Shown here: positions 28,637 to 40,343 of the stretch, piece after piece
Layout: the number at the start of each line of letters is the position of its first letter
Numbering within the stretch: position 1 is the first letter of the stretch
Origin: Campylobacter jejuni subsp. jejuni 414
GTDB lineage: Bacteria > Campylobacterota > Campylobacteria > Campylobacterales > Campylobacteraceae
NCBI GenBank assembly: GCA_000163995.1
Contig: CM000855.1
Span: forward strand, 1,000,677 to 1,064,676
Length of the DNA stretch: 64,000 nt
Direction of reading: 5' to 3'
Made by a program: the position numbers and the translations under genes
The notes under the pieces: model-generated
The model's database searches: none
What the model was told of the DNA's origin: nothing
Seen by the model: the letters and a program-made list of their open reading frames with translations, nothing else

Positions 28637-28653
28637 TTTCAAGAAAGTTTTAA

Positions 28654-29451
28654 ATGCAAAAAGAATTTTTTCAAGAACTTCAAGATATTTTATATCAAAA
28701 AAATACAATGATAAAATTCCATTATTTTCAAAATTTTTATGAAGACTTTAAAAGTCAAAAATTTATTTTCAATCACGAACATCAAAGCATTTTCAAAAAA
28801 AATACATCACAAGAAATTACTTTGCTCCATCCCACACGCATAAGAAGGCCTAAATTTGTCAATTCAACTCATGCACTTGCTAAAATAATTCACTCTATTG
28901 CTCATATAGAATTTAATGCAATTAACCTAGCTTTGGATGCAAGTTATCGTTTTAAAAATCTACCTTTGCAATTTTATCACGATTGGTTGGAAGTGACAGA
29001 CGAAGAAATTAAACATTTCAAACTTTTAAATTCGGTACTTGAAGAACTTGGTTACAAATACGGAGATTTTCCAGTCCATGATAATTTAGAATCTGCCCTA
29101 GAAGTTACAAAAGATTCTTTAAGCTTTAGAATGGGTGTAGTTCATAGAGGCTTAGAAGCCAAAGGACTTGATGCAAATCCCTTTGTTGTTCGAAAACTTC
29201 AAAGCTCTAATCATTCCATTAAAAGTCTTTTAATAGAATATCTTGAAATTATACTTAATGATGAAATAAAACATGTTAAAAAAGGAGATACTTGGTGGAA
29301 ATTTGCAAACCAAAATGAATATGATTTTATAAAGCTTTGCAAAACATTTAAACAGTTCTCCCTTGCAGGAAAAAAACTTAACACTCAAGCAAGAATAAAA
29401 GCGGGTTTCAGTCAAGAAGAATGCGAAGCCATTAAAAAAATTTACTCTTGA
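28654..29451 (+). CDS. DUF455 ferritin-like protein
   Basis: A 265-residue protein of the DUF455 group. The motif AHIEFNAINLALDASYRF and the later DEEIKHFKLL, MGVVHRGLEAKG and NDEIKHVKKGDTWW carry the Glu/His residues of a ferritin-like di-iron four-helix bundle. The reaction is unknown. It stands alone on plus; its 3' end overlaps pssA by ten bases, tail to tail. Confidence 0.8.
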   Translation: MQKEFFQELQDILYQKNTMIKFHYFQNFYEDFKSQKFIFNHEHQSIFKKNTSQEITLLHPTRIRRPKFVNSTHALAKIIHSIAHIEFNAINLALDASYRFKNLPLQFYHDWLEVTDEEIKHFKLLNSVLEELGYKYGDFPVHDNLESALEVTKDSLSFRMGVVHRGLEAKGLDANPFVVRKLQSSNHSIKSLLIEYLEIILNDEIKHVKKGDTWWKFANQNEYDFIKLCKTFKQFSLAGKKLNTQARIKAGFSQEECEAIKKIYS

Positions 29452-30170
29452 TTTTTTATTTTAAATTTTGAAATAACAATAGTATATAAAACACGAATAA
29501 TTCCATAAAGCACATATAAGCTTGCCAAAATTACTAAACTTTCAAGTGGATAAAGATATAAAAATGAAAATATAATAATTAAAATAATTAAAACTTTTAA
29601 AACACTAGAACGATTAAAATCAAGCTTTTTAAAACTTGGATAGCGTATATTGCTCACCATCAAAAGCCCTAAAATTGCTTGAAGGACTAAAAAAACTATA
29701 CCATAAGGCTTTAAAAAATCATAACTGATAAAAGCATAAGTCCATATTGCACTTACAACTGCTGCAGTGGGTATAGGAAGGCCTATAAAAACAGAGGGTT
29801 CATAAGTACCTGTAGTAACATTAAATCTAGCCAAGCGAATAGCCCCAAAAACTGCAAAAAAAGCTGTAATCAAAGATCCAAGTTTTCCAAAATCATAACC
29901 TATAGCCATATAAAAAAGAACTGCTGGAGCAACCCCAAAAGCTACTAAATCAGCTAAAGAATCAAATTCTACTCCAAATTTTGAAGTAGAATTTGTAAGT
30001 CTTGCAACACGGCCATCAAGCCCATCACAAATCAAAGACAAAATAATATAAATCAAGGCCATATAATAATTTCCATGTATTGAAGCTATAATGGAAATAA
30101 CCCCTAAAAAAGCTGAAGCAGCTGTAAAAAGATTGGGTAGAATATAAATCAGTTGTGGTCTATTATTCAT
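29442..30170 (-). CDS. pssA: Phosphatidylserine synthase (CDP-alcohol phosphatidyltransferase)
   Basis: PssA joins CDP-diacylglycerol and serine in the inner membrane. The 242-residue protein has several membrane segments and the full family motif, DGLDGRVARLTNSTSKFG then VEFDSLADLVAFG (DGxxAR-x8-G-x3-D-x3-D). It resembles the Bacillus-type membrane enzyme. It follows the Psd-like gene by nine bases, so two steps to phosphatidylethanolamine are clustered. Confidence 0.93.
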   Translation of the reverse strand: MNNRPQLIYILPNLFTAASAFLGVISIIASIHGNYYMALIYIILSLICDGLDGRVARLTNSTSKFGVEFDSLADLVAFGVAPAVLFYMAIGYDFGKLGSLITAFFAVFGAIRLARFNVTTGTYEPSVFIGLPIPTAAVVSAIWTYAFISYDFLKPYGIVFLVLQAILGLLMVSNIRYPSFKKLDFNRSSVLKVLIILIIIFSFLYLYPLESLVILASLYVLYGIIRVLYTIVISKFKIKNQE

Positions 30171-30179
30171 TATTTTTCC

Positions 30180-30797
30180 TTACGCAAAATAACCTAGTAA
30201 CGAACCTGCTTTAATTTCATCGTTTAAACCTATGTGAATTCTCGTATCTTTTGGTAAAAGTAAACTTATAGAACCATTGATTAAAAAACCCATTCTATCC
30301 CCTGCTTTTAAATCATGAGAAATATTATCAAGCTTTAATTTTCTATCAAAAGAACCTACATAAATTCGCAAAGCTATTATTTTATCGTCTTTAACTCTTG
30401 CTAAAATAAAGGCTCGTTCATTCATCATCTTTGCAGATTTTAATTCATTACACAAAAAAAGTCCGTGTCGCAAACGAATATCTATTATAGACATCGCAAA
30501 AGGTGTGTTAAAATTTCCAGCATCATAAAAAGCATTTTTAATAGTAATTTCAATACACTCACCTAAATCTTTATGATTAATATTTTCTATTTTAGTAACC
30601 CTGCCATCTATAGGTGCAAAAATAGCCTTTTCATCGCTGCAAACAAGATTTCTTTTAGGCGATCTAAAAAGAAAAATACAAAATATAATTAATAGCAATA
30701 ATAAAACAGAAAAAGAATAAAAAATCCATACAAAAATAAAAATTAAGCTCAAAATACCAAGACTTAAATATCCATCTTTTGTAATAAAATCTCTCAT
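30180..30797 (-). CDS. psd: Phosphatidylserine decarboxylase-related protein
   Basis: A 205-residue membrane protein with two N-terminal membrane segments (about 10-45) and a short-type (Psd-2-like) decarboxylase domain: FAPIDGRVTKIENI and, near the C-terminus, GFLINGSISLLLPKDTRIHIGLNDEIKAGSLLG. The Gly-Ser of INGSIS (Ser about 176) is where such proenzymes cut themselves to make the pyruvoyl group. The region equivalent to the usual HVNRxP motif reads DAGNFNTPF, without the histidine. Its place between ftsH and pssA supports a role in making phosphatidylethanolamine. It overlaps ftsH by four bases. Confidence 0.75.
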   Translation of the reverse strand: MRDFITKDGYLSLGILSLIFIFVWIFYSFSVLLLLLIIFCIFLFRSPKRNLVCSDEKAIFAPIDGRVTKIENINHKDLGECIEITIKNAFYDAGNFNTPFAMSIIDIRLRHGLFLCNELKSAKMMNERAFILARVKDDKIIALRIYVGSFDRKLKLDNISHDLKAGDRMGFLINGSISLLLPKDTRIHIGLNDEIKAGSLLGYFA

Positions 30798-32731
30798 TCT
30801 TCTACTTTAACTTCAATTTTAACTTCTTCAAGCTCTTGTAAACGTGTTGAAAGGTTGTTTTGTTCCTCAAACTCTTTAATAATCTCACGTACTTTAGCAC
30901 CTTCTATAGTCTCTTTCTCATAAAGGGCTGCAACCATAGTCTCAATCGCCCCTTTGTAAGTATTTAAAGTATTTTTAACATCCTTATAGCGCTCATCCAG
31001 GGTTTTCTTTACATAATCATCTAAAGATTCTGCCATTTTTTCAGAATAATCTTTTATAGTTTGTCCGCCACTTAAAAAAGTATTTCTTTGTTTTTCAAGC
31101 ACCATAAGCCCTGCAATTTCACTCATACCATACATAGAAATCATAGCTTTTATGATATCAGTCGCCCTTTCTAAATCATTGCTTGCACCGGTTGAAATTT
31201 CACCTATAAATACTTCCTCAGCTGCACGGCCACCTAAAAGCACATCCACTTCAGCAATGAGCTCATGCTTTTGCATTAAAAATTTATTTTCTTCGGGGGT
31301 ATTTAAAGTATAACCTAAAGCTGCAAGTCCACGCGGAATTACAGAAACCTTGCTTACACGTTTTGCACCTTTAGTGGTTTCAGCAATTAAAGCATGACCA
31401 CACTCATGATAAGTAACAATTTTCTTTTCTTTTTCATTGATACGACGTGATTTCTTCTCAAGTCCTGCTATAGCCCTTTCAACAGCTTCAACTAAATCAT
31501 TTTGTTCTACATATTTTTTAGAATCTCTACCCGCCAAAAGTGCTGCTTCGTTGATAATATTTGCAAGATCAGCTCCTGCAAGTCCTGCAGTTAAACGTGC
31601 TATATCTTCTACTTTAACCTTTGGGGAAATTTTAACATCTTTCATATGCACCTTTAAAATATCACATCTACCTTTGAAATCAGGCTTATCGACTAAAACT
31701 TGTCTATCAAATCTTCCTGGCCTTAAAAGTGCTGCATCTAAAACTTCAGGGCGATTTGTTGCTGCCAAAACAATTACCGGAGAACTCTCTGTTCCAAAAC
31801 CATCCATTTCAGCTAAAAGCTGATTTAAAGTTTGCTCTCTCTCATCATTCCCACCCATCATACCACTTGCAGCACGACTTTTACCTATAGCATCTATTTC
31901 ATCAATAAAAACAATAGCAGGAGCTTCTTTTTTTGCATTTTCAAATAAATCCCTCACACGAGAAGCTCCCACACCTACGAACATTTCTATAAAAGATGAA
32001 CCCGAAACACTAAAAAACGGTACATCAGCCTCACCTGCAACCGCTTTTGCAAGTAAAGTTTTTCCTGTACCTGGAGGTCCAACAAGTAAAAGTCCTTTTG
32101 GAATTTTTGCCCCTAATTTAATATATCTTTCAGGATATTTTAAAAAATCTACAATTTCTTTTACTTCCTCTTTAGCCTCTTCAACACCAGCTACATCACT
32201 AAATTTTACTTTAGGTTTTTCTGAATTTACAAGTTTCTTAGAACTTCCTATGCCCAATATAGAACTCCCCATATTTTTTTGCATACGACTTGCTAAAAAC
32301 ATCCAAATACCAAAGAAAATAAACACTGGTAAAACCCATGAAAAAAGTATATCTGTAAACCAATTTGTTTCAGAATACGCACCATAAGCGATATTTTTAC
32401 TATCTAGCAAACTTACAAGCTCAGGATCATTGACTTTTTTTGCTGTATAAATAGTATTATGAGAACTTGAAATTGCTTTAATTGTTGTTTGGCCTATGCT
32501 AACTTGATTGATTTGTCCACTTTCAATAAGCTTTTTCAGCTCAGAATAAGGAACATTTCTACTTACTTCATTACCATTTAATGCTCCACTAAAAGAACCA
32601 TTACCATCAAAAAATCCTTTAAAAATAATTATCATTACAATTGCAAAAATTGCAAAAATAAAAATAGGATTTTTATTAAAAAAATTATTTCCCTGGGGAT
32701 TACCCTTGTTATTTGGGGTATTATTATTCAT
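30794..32731 (-). CDS. ftsH: ATP-dependent zinc metalloprotease FtsH
   Basis: A 645-residue membrane AAA+ protease that removes damaged or unassembled membrane and some cytosolic proteins. There are two membrane segments (about 25-43 and 128-148), Walker [19 protein letters not shown] near residue 212, Walker [10 protein letters not shown], the second region of homology ([21 protein letters not shown]) and the zinc site HECGHA near residue 440. It overlaps prmA by eight bases. Confidence 0.97.
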   Translation of the reverse strand: MNNNTPNNKGNPQGNNFFNKNPIFIFAIFAIVMIIIFKGFFDGNGSFSGALNGNEVSRNVPYSELKKLIESGQINQVSIGQTTIKAISSSHNTIYTAKKVNDPELVSLLDSKNIAYGAYSETNWFTDILFSWVLPVFIFFGIWMFLASRMQKNMGSSILGIGSSKKLVNSEKPKVKFSDVAGVEEAKEEVKEIVDFLKYPERYIKLGAKIPKGLLLVGPPGTGKTLLAKAVAGEADVPFFSVSGSSFIEMFVGVGASRVRDLFENAKKEAPAIVFIDEIDAIGKSRAASGMMGGNDEREQTLNQLLAEMDGFGTESSPVIVLAATNRPEVLDAALLRPGRFDRQVLVDKPDFKGRCDILKVHMKDVKISPKVKVEDIARLTAGLAGADLANIINEAALLAGRDSKKYVEQNDLVEAVERAIAGLEKKSRRINEKEKKIVTYHECGHALIAETTKGAKRVSKVSVIPRGLAALGYTLNTPEENKFLMQKHELIAEVDVLLGGRAAEEVFIGEISTGASNDLERATDIIKAMISMYGMSEIAGLMVLEKQRNTFLSGGQTIKDYSEKMAESLDDYVKKTLDERYKDVKNTLNTYKGAIETMVAALYEKETIEGAKVREIIKEFEEQNNLSTRLQELEEVKIEVKVEE

Positions 32732-33581
32732 TACTTATCCTTTTTTTATTATTTTTATATACAAAACTACACCACTCATTGATTTGTAACTCATCAATAA
32801 GTTCTAAATCTAGAAATTTTTCTTTAATTCTTGTTGAATATTTATCTAAAATTCCTGATAAAATAAGTATAGCATTATCTTCTAAATGGTTTTTAATATC
32901 TTTTTCTAAAACTAAAATCACATCTGCAATGATATTTGCAACAATTAAATTGTATAAACCATTTGCTTTATCTATAGATCCATACCAAGTCTTATAAAAA
33001 TTAACACCATTTAACTTTGCATTTTCTAAAGAACTATCAATGGCTAACTCATCAGTATCGCAAATTTCGACATTGCAACCAAATTTTGCCATAATAATAC
33101 CCAAAATTCCGCTACCACAACCAAGATCCAAAGCTCTTAATTTATCTTTAGAAAATTTTTGTAAAAATTTTACACAAGAATATGTGCTTTCATGATGTCC
33201 TGAACCAAAAGCTAAAGCTGGATTAATCTTTATATTTATACAATTATTTTTTTCTTCTTGCCAAGTAGTATGGATATAAACATTATCCACTAAAACAGGT
33301 TTTATGCCTTTTTTATATTCTTGTATCCAGTCCTTATTTTCCTTTTCTACAAGAGTTAAATTAGAAATAATTTTATGGTTTAAATTGAAAGTAAGTGTAA
33401 GTTTTTGAGCAAACATTTCAAGCGCCCATGAAAGTTCATCTAAACTCTCATGGGATCTAATATAAATGCCATTATCCTTCTCTTCTATAGCTTCCACACC
33501 CAAATCAAAAGCAAAATCAAGAAATAAATTTTTATATTGTTCTTCTACAATAAAGAACAATTCGTAATATTGTTTTTGCAT
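32724..33581 (-). CDS. prmA: Ribosomal protein L11 methyltransferase
   Basis: PrmA trimethylates ribosomal protein L11 using SAM. The 285-residue protein has an N-terminal substrate domain and a class I methyltransferase domain with NPALAFGSGHHEST, the SAM loop ALDLGCGSGILGI (about residue 150) and VANIIADVIL (the NxxA-type motif). It lies 21 bases after cheY. Confidence 0.93.
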   Translation of the reverse strand: MQKQYYELFFIVEEQYKNLFLDFAFDLGVEAIEEKDNGIYIRSHESLDELSWALEMFAQKLTLTFNLNHKIISNLTLVEKENKDWIQEYKKGIKPVLVDNVYIHTTWQEEKNNCINIKINPALAFGSGHHESTYSCVKFLQKFSKDKLRALDLGCGSGILGIIMAKFGCNVEICDTDELAIDSSLENAKLNGVNFYKTWYGSIDKANGLYNLIVANIIADVILVLEKDIKNHLEDNAILILSGILDKYSTRIKEKFLDLELIDELQINEWCSFVYKNNKKRISNE

Positions 33582-33602
33582 TTAAAATTTCAAAAATTGG
33601 CC

Positions 33603-34001
33603 TTACTCAGCTGCAACTTCTCCACTCCCACTCCCTGTTCCTAAAACATCTTCAAGTTTTTCTTTTAAAACTTGTGGAGTAAAAGGTTTCACAATATAGT
33701 TATTTACCCCAGCTTTTAAGGCAGTGATCACTTCAGCTTTTCCACCCTCAGTTGTAACCATAATAATAGGCATATCTTCGTATTTTTTTTCTGCTCTTAC
33801 TTTTTTTACTAGTTCCAAACCATTCATTTCTGGCATATTCCAATCTGTAATTAAAACTTTTATATCTTCATTTTTAGTTAATAAATCCCAAGCTTCAACA
33901 CCATGCTCAGCTTCTAAAACATCGTCATGTCCAAGTCTTGTTAGAGTATTTCTAATAATCCTTCTCATAGTAGAACTGTCGTCAACAACTAACAATTTCA
34001 C
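33603..34001 (-). CDS. cheY: Chemotaxis response regulator CheY
   Basis: A single-domain receiver of 132 residues. The acidic pocket VVDDSS (about 6-11), the phospho-acceptor aspartate in LITDWNMPEMNG, the switch threonine in MVTTEGG and the lysine in IVKPFTP are all present. A short Gly/Ser tail (GTGSGSGEVAAE) follows. Phospho-CheY binds the flagellar switch. It has its own promoter (34082-34087). Confidence 0.96.
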   Translation of the reverse strand: MKLLVVDDSSTMRRIIRNTLTRLGHDDVLEAEHGVEAWDLLTKNEDIKVLITDWNMPEMNGLELVKKVRAEKKYEDMPIIMVTTEGGKAEVITALKAGVNNYIVKPFTPQVLKEKLEDVLGTGSGSGEVAAE

Positions 34002-34081
34002 AATTTCATCCTTTCAAAGTTTTTATATTTTATACTTTACCCCTTTTAGCCTAATAAGCCAAAAATTTTATAAAGAACGAC

Positions 34082-34087
34082 ATTATA
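34082..34087 (-). promoter_or_regulatory. Sigma-70 type -10 box of cheY
   Basis: TATAAT on minus, preceded by TTTAAGTAAAAGA, a textbook C. jejuni vegetative promoter. The transcript would begin near 34075, leaving a leader of about 74 bases before cheY. Confidence 0.65.
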
Positions 34088-34117
34088 TCATCTTTTACTT
34101 AAATTTTTACTCAAATA

Positions 34118-35005
34118 TTATTCATTTTTATATTTAACTGTAAATAAATATACACTTAAGCCCAAAAGAAGCAAGCTGACTCCGCCGATAAGATAAATAG
34201 CGTAAACCATCTGTGAAAGATCGCCAATAGCAAGTTTAAACACTAACATCAAGGCTTCTATAGCTAAAGCAATGATAATAGAACCTAAAAATCTCACCAT
34301 AGTTTTTTGAATGCCGCCTTCTTCTTTTTTCGTTCTCCCTAATACTTCTTGTTCAATTAAAGTTTTTACTAAATCAAAAATTGCCAAGGCTAAAGTTATA
34401 GCAATAGTACTTTCAAACATATGTTCTATACCTATAGTTTGATTATCAAAAAGACTGAAAAAACCTTTTTGAAATAAAAAACAAGTAATCACAAATAAAA
34501 CCAAAGCAAAACAAAAATAAACAAAACGACTAAACTGAGCAAAAACAAACTCAAATTTTCCCGCTTGAATAATTTTTAAAATATCTTCAAGTTTTATATC
34601 AATACAAACAACAAAAAGCAAGTTATTTTTATCATCATAAATAGGCATAGAAGCTGTTACACAAAGCTCATTGTTTAAAACCGAAGGATAAGGATCACTT
34701 AAAACACATCGTCTTAATTTAACCGCTCTATAAAAATAAGAACGAGTGCTTCTATCTTCATTCTGCCCTATTTCATGAGCTTTATTTAAAGAAATAGCAT
34801 TTTCTATTTGCATACCTGAAATATCTAAAATATATAAAGCATCAAAAACAACAACCTCATGGGCTATTTTATCTAAAGCTGTTTTAATCGTCTCAAGATG
34901 AATATCAGGAAGTTTATTGGGTAAATTTCTTGTTAAAATATAGCTCATATAAGCTCTAGCACGATAGCGATTATCCTCAAATCTTTGTATATCTTTTATA
35001 TACAT
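34118..35005 (-). CDS. pglG: PglG, membrane protein of the N-glycosylation locus
   Basis: A 295-residue protein with an N-terminal soluble, probably sensor-like part (to about 150) and four membrane segments in the C-terminal half. It lies at the 3' end of the pgl cluster. In C. jejuni PglG is the one member of the cluster with no proven role in glycan synthesis. The N-terminal half resembles a PDC/Cache-type sensing fold (YILDISGMQIENAIS, YPSVLNNELCVTASMPIYDDKNNLLFVVCIDI), which is my reading. It overlaps pglF by one base. Confidence 0.85.
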   Translation of the reverse strand: MYIKDIQRFEDNRYRARAYMSYILTRNLPNKLPDIHLETIKTALDKIAHEVVVFDALYILDISGMQIENAISLNKAHEIGQNEDRSTRSYFYRAVKLRRCVLSDPYPSVLNNELCVTASMPIYDDKNNLLFVVCIDIKLEDILKIIQAGKFEFVFAQFSRFVYFCFALVLFVITCFLFQKGFFSLFDNQTIGIEHMFESTIAITLALAIFDLVKTLIEQEVLGRTKKEEGGIQKTMVRFLGSIIIALAIEALMLVFKLAIGDLSQMVYAIYLIGGVSLLLLGLSVYLFTVKYKNE

Positions 35006-36777
35006 TATACACCTTCTTTATTATGTTTAAATTCAGGCACAATCTTTAATAAAGCACTTGAAATATCTTCGCATGTTTGTAATTTTTTTATCTCTTCATT
35101 AAGCCAATCAAGATCAACTTTATTATTCTTTGCTACAAAAATACTTTCGTATTGTGTTTTAGCATCATTTTCATCGATTAAAAGCTCTTCATAAAGCTTC
35201 TCACCTTTTCTTAAACCTGTGATTTTAATTTCTAAATCATTACGATTAGAAAGCAAAAGCATTTTTTTAGCCAAATCTATAATTTTTACAGGCTTGCCCA
35301 TATCTAAAACAAAAAGTTCACCTCCTTTTGCGATAGCTCCAGCTTGTAAAACAAGCTGTACTGCCTCAGCTACAAGCATAAAATAACGTACTATATCAGG
35401 ATGTGTTAAAGTTAAAGGCTCATTATTTGAAATCTGTGCTTTAAATTTCGGTATCACACTACCACTAGAACCTAAAACATTGCCAAAACGCACACAAGCA
35501 ACTTCAAAATTTTCATCACTCATACTTAAAGTATAAAGCTCACAAACCCTTTTAGTACAACCCATAATATTTGTTGGACGCACTGCCTTATCTGTGCTTA
35601 TCATAACAAATTTAGCTACTTTATTTTCTTTAGCGCTATCGCATAATATTTTAGTTCCTAAAATATTATTAACTACAGCTGAATGTGGATTTTTCTCACA
35701 AAGAGGTACATGTTTATAAGCTGCTGCATGTAAAATAAGTTCAGGCTTATAAGTTTTTAATACCTCATCTAAGCTTTGTTTATCTAAAATACTCAATAAA
35801 ATAGGAGTGATTTGTTCTTTATACAAATTTAAATCATCATTGATCTTATAAAGATTATACTCACTATGATCAACCATAATAAGGTGCTTAGCACCAAATT
35901 TAATACACTGTTTACAAAGCTCACTACCTATAGTTCCACCTGCTCCACTTACCAAAACCACTTTATCTTTCAAAAAAGCTGCCACAGCACTATCGTCTAA
36001 ATCTTTTGGTTTTCTAGCAAGCAAGTCTTCTATGCTGATATCTCTTGCTTCATTTCTTGTAAAAGAAAATATTTTCACATCGCAAATACCATAGGCTATA
36101 AGTTCTTCAAAAAGCTTTTTAAGTTCTTCTTGTTCAAGCCTTAAAGCAATAACAGCAGTTTTTACCCCTTGATCTACATAGGATTTTATTTTTTCTTTTT
36201 CTTCTACAACAAATTTATCACAATAAGTCCCTATAAGCTCTTTTCTCGCATCTATCACGCCCACAGGAAAAAGCCCCAAAGAACCTTCCTTTGCACCTTT
36301 TAATAAATGCAAAGCTTTAGAAGTCGCTCCTACAACAATACAAAGCGTTTCTTCTTCTTTTATTTTAGAAGGTTTAAAATCCACAAGCATTCTTTTACTA
36401 ATCCTTAAAGTACCTATAAACATATAAGAAAGAACAAAGTCTATCACAATAGCACTTCTTGGAAAAGGATTAAAAAAGTCACTAAAAAAATAAAAAATAA
36501 CCAAAAAACAAAGCTCTGCCAAAACCAAAGCAATGAAAATTTTTCTTGCTTCATTAAGAGAAAAAAATCTCCAAGCCACTTTATAAATTCTAAAAACAAA
36601 TAAAAATGCAAGTTTTAAAATAAGCAAAATAATAGCAGAAACTATCATACCATGATAAAAAATACTCGGAATATCTCCACTAAATCTTAAAGAAAAAGCT
36701 AAATAAACACTAAGTAAAATTAAAATAATATCTGAAGTTAAAAAAAATGCCAATCTTTTGCTTTTATGAAAAATCAT
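35005..36777 (-). CDS. pglF: UDP-GlcNAc 4,6-dehydratase PglF
   Basis: PglF begins diNAcBac synthesis by turning UDP-GlcNAc into the 4-keto-6-deoxy sugar. The 590-residue protein has four membrane segments (first about 120 residues), a nucleotide-binding linker and a C-terminal short-chain dehydrogenase domain: NAD loop [18 protein letters not shown] at about residue 280, [12 protein letters not shown] and [13 protein letters not shown]. The usual Tyr of YxxxK is replaced by Met, as in this dehydratase subfamily. It sits next to pglE, the following enzyme. Confidence 0.95.
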   Translation of the reverse strand: MIFHKSKRLAFFLTSDIILILLSVYLAFSLRFSGDIPSIFYHGMIVSAIILLILKLAFLFVFRIYKVAWRFFSLNEARKIFIALVLAELCFLVIFYFFSDFFNPFPRSAIVIDFVLSYMFIGTLRISKRMLVDFKPSKIKEEETLCIVVGATSKALHLLKGAKEGSLGLFPVGVIDARKELIGTYCDKFVVEEKEKIKSYVDQGVKTAVIALRLEQEELKKLFEELIAYGICDVKIFSFTRNEARDISIEDLLARKPKDLDDSAVAAFLKDKVVLVSGAGGTIGSELCKQCIKFGAKHLIMVDHSEYNLYKINDDLNLYKEQITPILLSILDKQSLDEVLKTYKPELILHAAAYKHVPLCEKNPHSAVVNNILGTKILCDSAKENKVAKFVMISTDKAVRPTNIMGCTKRVCELYTLSMSDENFEVACVRFGNVLGSSGSVIPKFKAQISNNEPLTLTHPDIVRYFMLVAEAVQLVLQAGAIAKGGELFVLDMGKPVKIIDLAKKMLLLSNRNDLEIKITGLRKGEKLYEELLIDENDAKTQYESIFVAKNNKVDLDWLNEEIKKLQTCEDISSALLKIVPEFKHNKEGV

Positions 36778-36778
36778 T

Positions 36779-37942
<1,164 letters not shown>

Positions 37943-38031
37943 TTATCCTTTGTATAAAACAAATCTTTATAAATTAACTGTATTTTACCTAAAAAAATTT
38001 ACGAAGAATCAAACAGAAATCTTTTTAAATT

Positions 38032-38623
38032 TCATATTTTTCTTTTTGCAGGCACTCCCACAAAAACACCTTTTTCATCTTGACTTTTAACCAAAGCTGC
38101 CCCACCACCTAAAATACTATCATCAGCTAAGCTTAAATTCGGCAAAACACAAGAATTAATCCCCAAAAAACAATTTTTACCGATTTTTACATTACCTGCA
38201 CATTTAGCCCCCACACTCACATGAGAAAACTCCCCTACTACGCATTCATGCTCAATCACACTTGAAGTGTTTAAAATCACGCCTTTTTCTATCTTGGCCT
38301 TGGCATTTACCACTACATAAGGCATAATCAAAACCCCCGCATTTTCCGCTACACTCGCACTAGAGCTTATAAGAGCACTTTTATGGATAAGATTAACGAC
38401 TTTAAAGCCATTTTTTTGAAATTTTTTGATAAATCTTCTTTCGAATTTCATTATTTCCTATAGCTATGAAAATATCATATTTTGGCAAGGTACTTTCAAA
38501 TTTCATTCCTTTAAAATCATCTAAAAAAATACATTCTTTATAGCCCATGTTTTTAGCCACATCTTCGCAAACAAGTCCATGACCACCAGTACCATAAATA
38601 TAAATTTTTTCAGTTCTTGCCAT
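38032..38623 (-). pseudogene. pglD: UDP-amino-sugar N-acetyltransferase PglD, frame broken at T7
   Basis: PglD acetylates the 4-amino group to give UDP-diNAcBac. The N-terminal Rossmann part ([28 protein letters not shown]) and the C-terminal left-handed beta-helix ([47 protein letters not shown]; catalytic His in IEHE) are complete but in two frames. The break follows IYQKIS at T7 on plus (38411-38417); six would read [16 protein letters not shown] and give 196 residues, the expected size. The start at 38623 overlaps the pglC end. A real loss would reduce or stop glycan synthesis. Confidence 0.9.
38411..38417. repeat. T7 homopolymer at the pglD frame break
   Basis: Seven T on plus (A7 coding). 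Six would join the Rossmann and acetyltransferase parts of PglD. Confidence 0.75.
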
Positions 38624-39212
38624 TAAATTTCTCCGTTGTAACATGCCCTTCTTTGTTTACTCCACTGCGTTTTAAAACCTTTAAAGCTGTTAAAAAAATA
38701 ATTTTTAAATCCAATAAAAAAGAAATATTTTTCACATAATATACATCAAGTTCAAATTTTTTCTGCCAAGAAATTGCATTTCTACCATTTACCTGTGCCC
38801 ATCCGGTTATACCTGGACGCACTTTATGACGCAGTTTTTGTTCTTCGTTATAAAGGGATAAATACTCCACTAAAAGAGGTCTTGGACCTACAAAGCTCAT
38901 ATCTCCTTTTAAAACATTCAAAAGTTGCAAAAGCTCATCTAAACTCAAGCTTCTAACGATTTTTCCAAAAGCTTTTAAACGCAATTCATCGCTTAATAAT
39001 TCACCATTTTCATCCCTTTCATCGCTCATGGTTTTAAATTTATAAATTTTAAAAATTTTCTCATCTAATCCAGGGCGATTCTGAGTAAAAATAACACTTC
39101 CTTGAGTAAGTTTTAAAAGCAAAACAATGATTAAAATAACAGGAGAAAAAAACACTAAAAGCACCAAAGCTAAAATAAAATCAAAAATTCTTTTTAAAAA
39201 TTTCTCATACAT
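38610..39212 (-). CDS. pglC: Undecaprenyl-phosphate diNAcBac-1-phosphate transferase PglC
   Basis: A small monotopic phosphoglycosyl transferase of 200 residues. It has one N-terminal re-entrant membrane helix (about 7-32) and the catalytic region [14 protein letters not shown] with the Asp-Glu pair, then [10 protein letters not shown] and [18 protein letters not shown]. It moves phospho-diNAcBac from UDP to undecaprenyl phosphate, starting the lipid-linked glycan. It overlaps pglD and pglA by a few bases. Confidence 0.96.
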   Translation of the reverse strand: MYEKFLKRIFDFILALVLLVFFSPVILIIVLLLKLTQGSVIFTQNRPGLDEKIFKIYKFKTMSDERDENGELLSDELRLKAFGKIVRSLSLDELLQLLNVLKGDMSFVGPRPLLVEYLSLYNEEQKLRHKVRPGITGWAQVNGRNAISWQKKFELDVYYVKNISFLLDLKIIFLTALKVLKRSGVNKEGHVTTEKFNGKN

Positions 39213-40334
39213 TTTTAACTACCCTATCATAAAGTTTTAAATAACGCTGTGCAATAATGTTTTCATCGTATTGTAAAGCATCTTTAGCAGCGTTTTTTCC
39301 TAAATTTAGTCTTAGTTTTTCATCTTCTAATAAAAGTAAAATTTTTTCGCTTAAATCCTTAGTATCTTTTGTTTTTACCCAAAGTCCATCATAAGCATTA
39401 GAAATAGCCTCCACGCAACCTTCACAATCACTTACCACTATAGCTTTACCACAAGCTTTTGCCTCTAAAACACTCACAGGAAAACCTTCTTTATAGCTTG
39501 GTAAAACAAAGATATCACAATTTTGTAAAAGCTCTACAATATCACTTCTAGAACCAAAATAATGTACCTTTCCTGAATTTAAAAATTCCAAACTCGCACA
39601 AGAAAGATTATCATCTCTTCCGCCAACTAAAACAAAATTTGCTTTATCTTTTAACATAGCAGCACTCTCATAAAATTCTTTTATACCTTTATGCCATAAA
39701 GCCCTTGCTATCATAAGAACAATAGGTTTTTTATCTATATTTAAATTTTTCCAAAAAAGCTCTTTTTTCTCTGATTCTATATAAATGGGAAAAAATTTTT
39801 TTAAATTAATCCCTACAGATTTTATCACACAAATTTTATTCTCTTTAAGTCCTAAGTTACGCATAAATTTTGCATTACTTTCATTTACAAAAACAAATTG
39901 ATGAGCGAATTTAAAACTTAATTTATAAAGATTATTGATCGCAAAACGCACTAAATTTGCTTTAAAACCTTGTTCTATATAAAAAGATCCCAAACCTTCC
40001 ACTAAAGCAAAACGATAAGGAATTTTTACCCATTTTGCCGCTAAAATTCCAAAAATATTGCTTTTATGTGCCGCACTTTGAATGAGATCGAGATTTAATT
40101 TCTTTAAAACTTTAACAAGATAAAAAAATTTTTTAAAACCACAAAAGGATTCAAACTAGCTCTTGAAAACTCATAAACAATTACTTTTAAACCAAGATCT
40201 CTAAGTTTTTGCGTGTATTCATCTTGTGGCACTATAACAAAAACTTCATCTTTTCTATCTTTTAACGCTTTGATAATAGGCATTCTAAAGTGATAAATAC
40301 TTGCTCCTGCATGCGATAAAAATCCTACTCTCAT
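39205..40334 (-). pseudogene. pglA: GalNAc transferase PglA, frame broken at an A7 run
   Basis: PglA (GT4) adds the first GalNAc, alpha-1,3, to undecaprenyl-PP-diNAcBac. The first 76 residues (MRVGFLSHAGASIYHFRMPI...) end early at FILLKF; the next frame continues LVKVLKKLNLDLIQSAAHKSN and then EGLGSFYIEQGFKANL to a normal C-terminus with the GT4 motif SYKEGFPVSVLEAKACGKAIVVSD. The span is one base short of 377 codons; one more base in A7 on plus (40122-40128; ATTTTTTTATC on the coding strand) restores 376 residues. A true loss would stop glycan synthesis at the second sugar. Other similar breaks in the window favour sequence error. Confidence 0.92.
40122..40128. repeat. A7 homopolymer at the pglA frame break
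   Basis: Seven A on plus next to T6 (AAAAAATTTTTTT on the coding strand). One extra base restores PglA. Confidence 0.75.
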
Positions 40335-40343
40335 TTTTAATCT

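Noticed and set aside
31437..31823. 128-residue open frame on plus inside ftsH
   Set aside because: Antisense to the conserved AAA+ region, without start signals or recognisable motifs.
33724..34137. 137-residue open frame on plus over cheY and its promoter
   Set aside because: Antisense to CheY and running through the cheY promoter; Phe/Ser-rich shadow.
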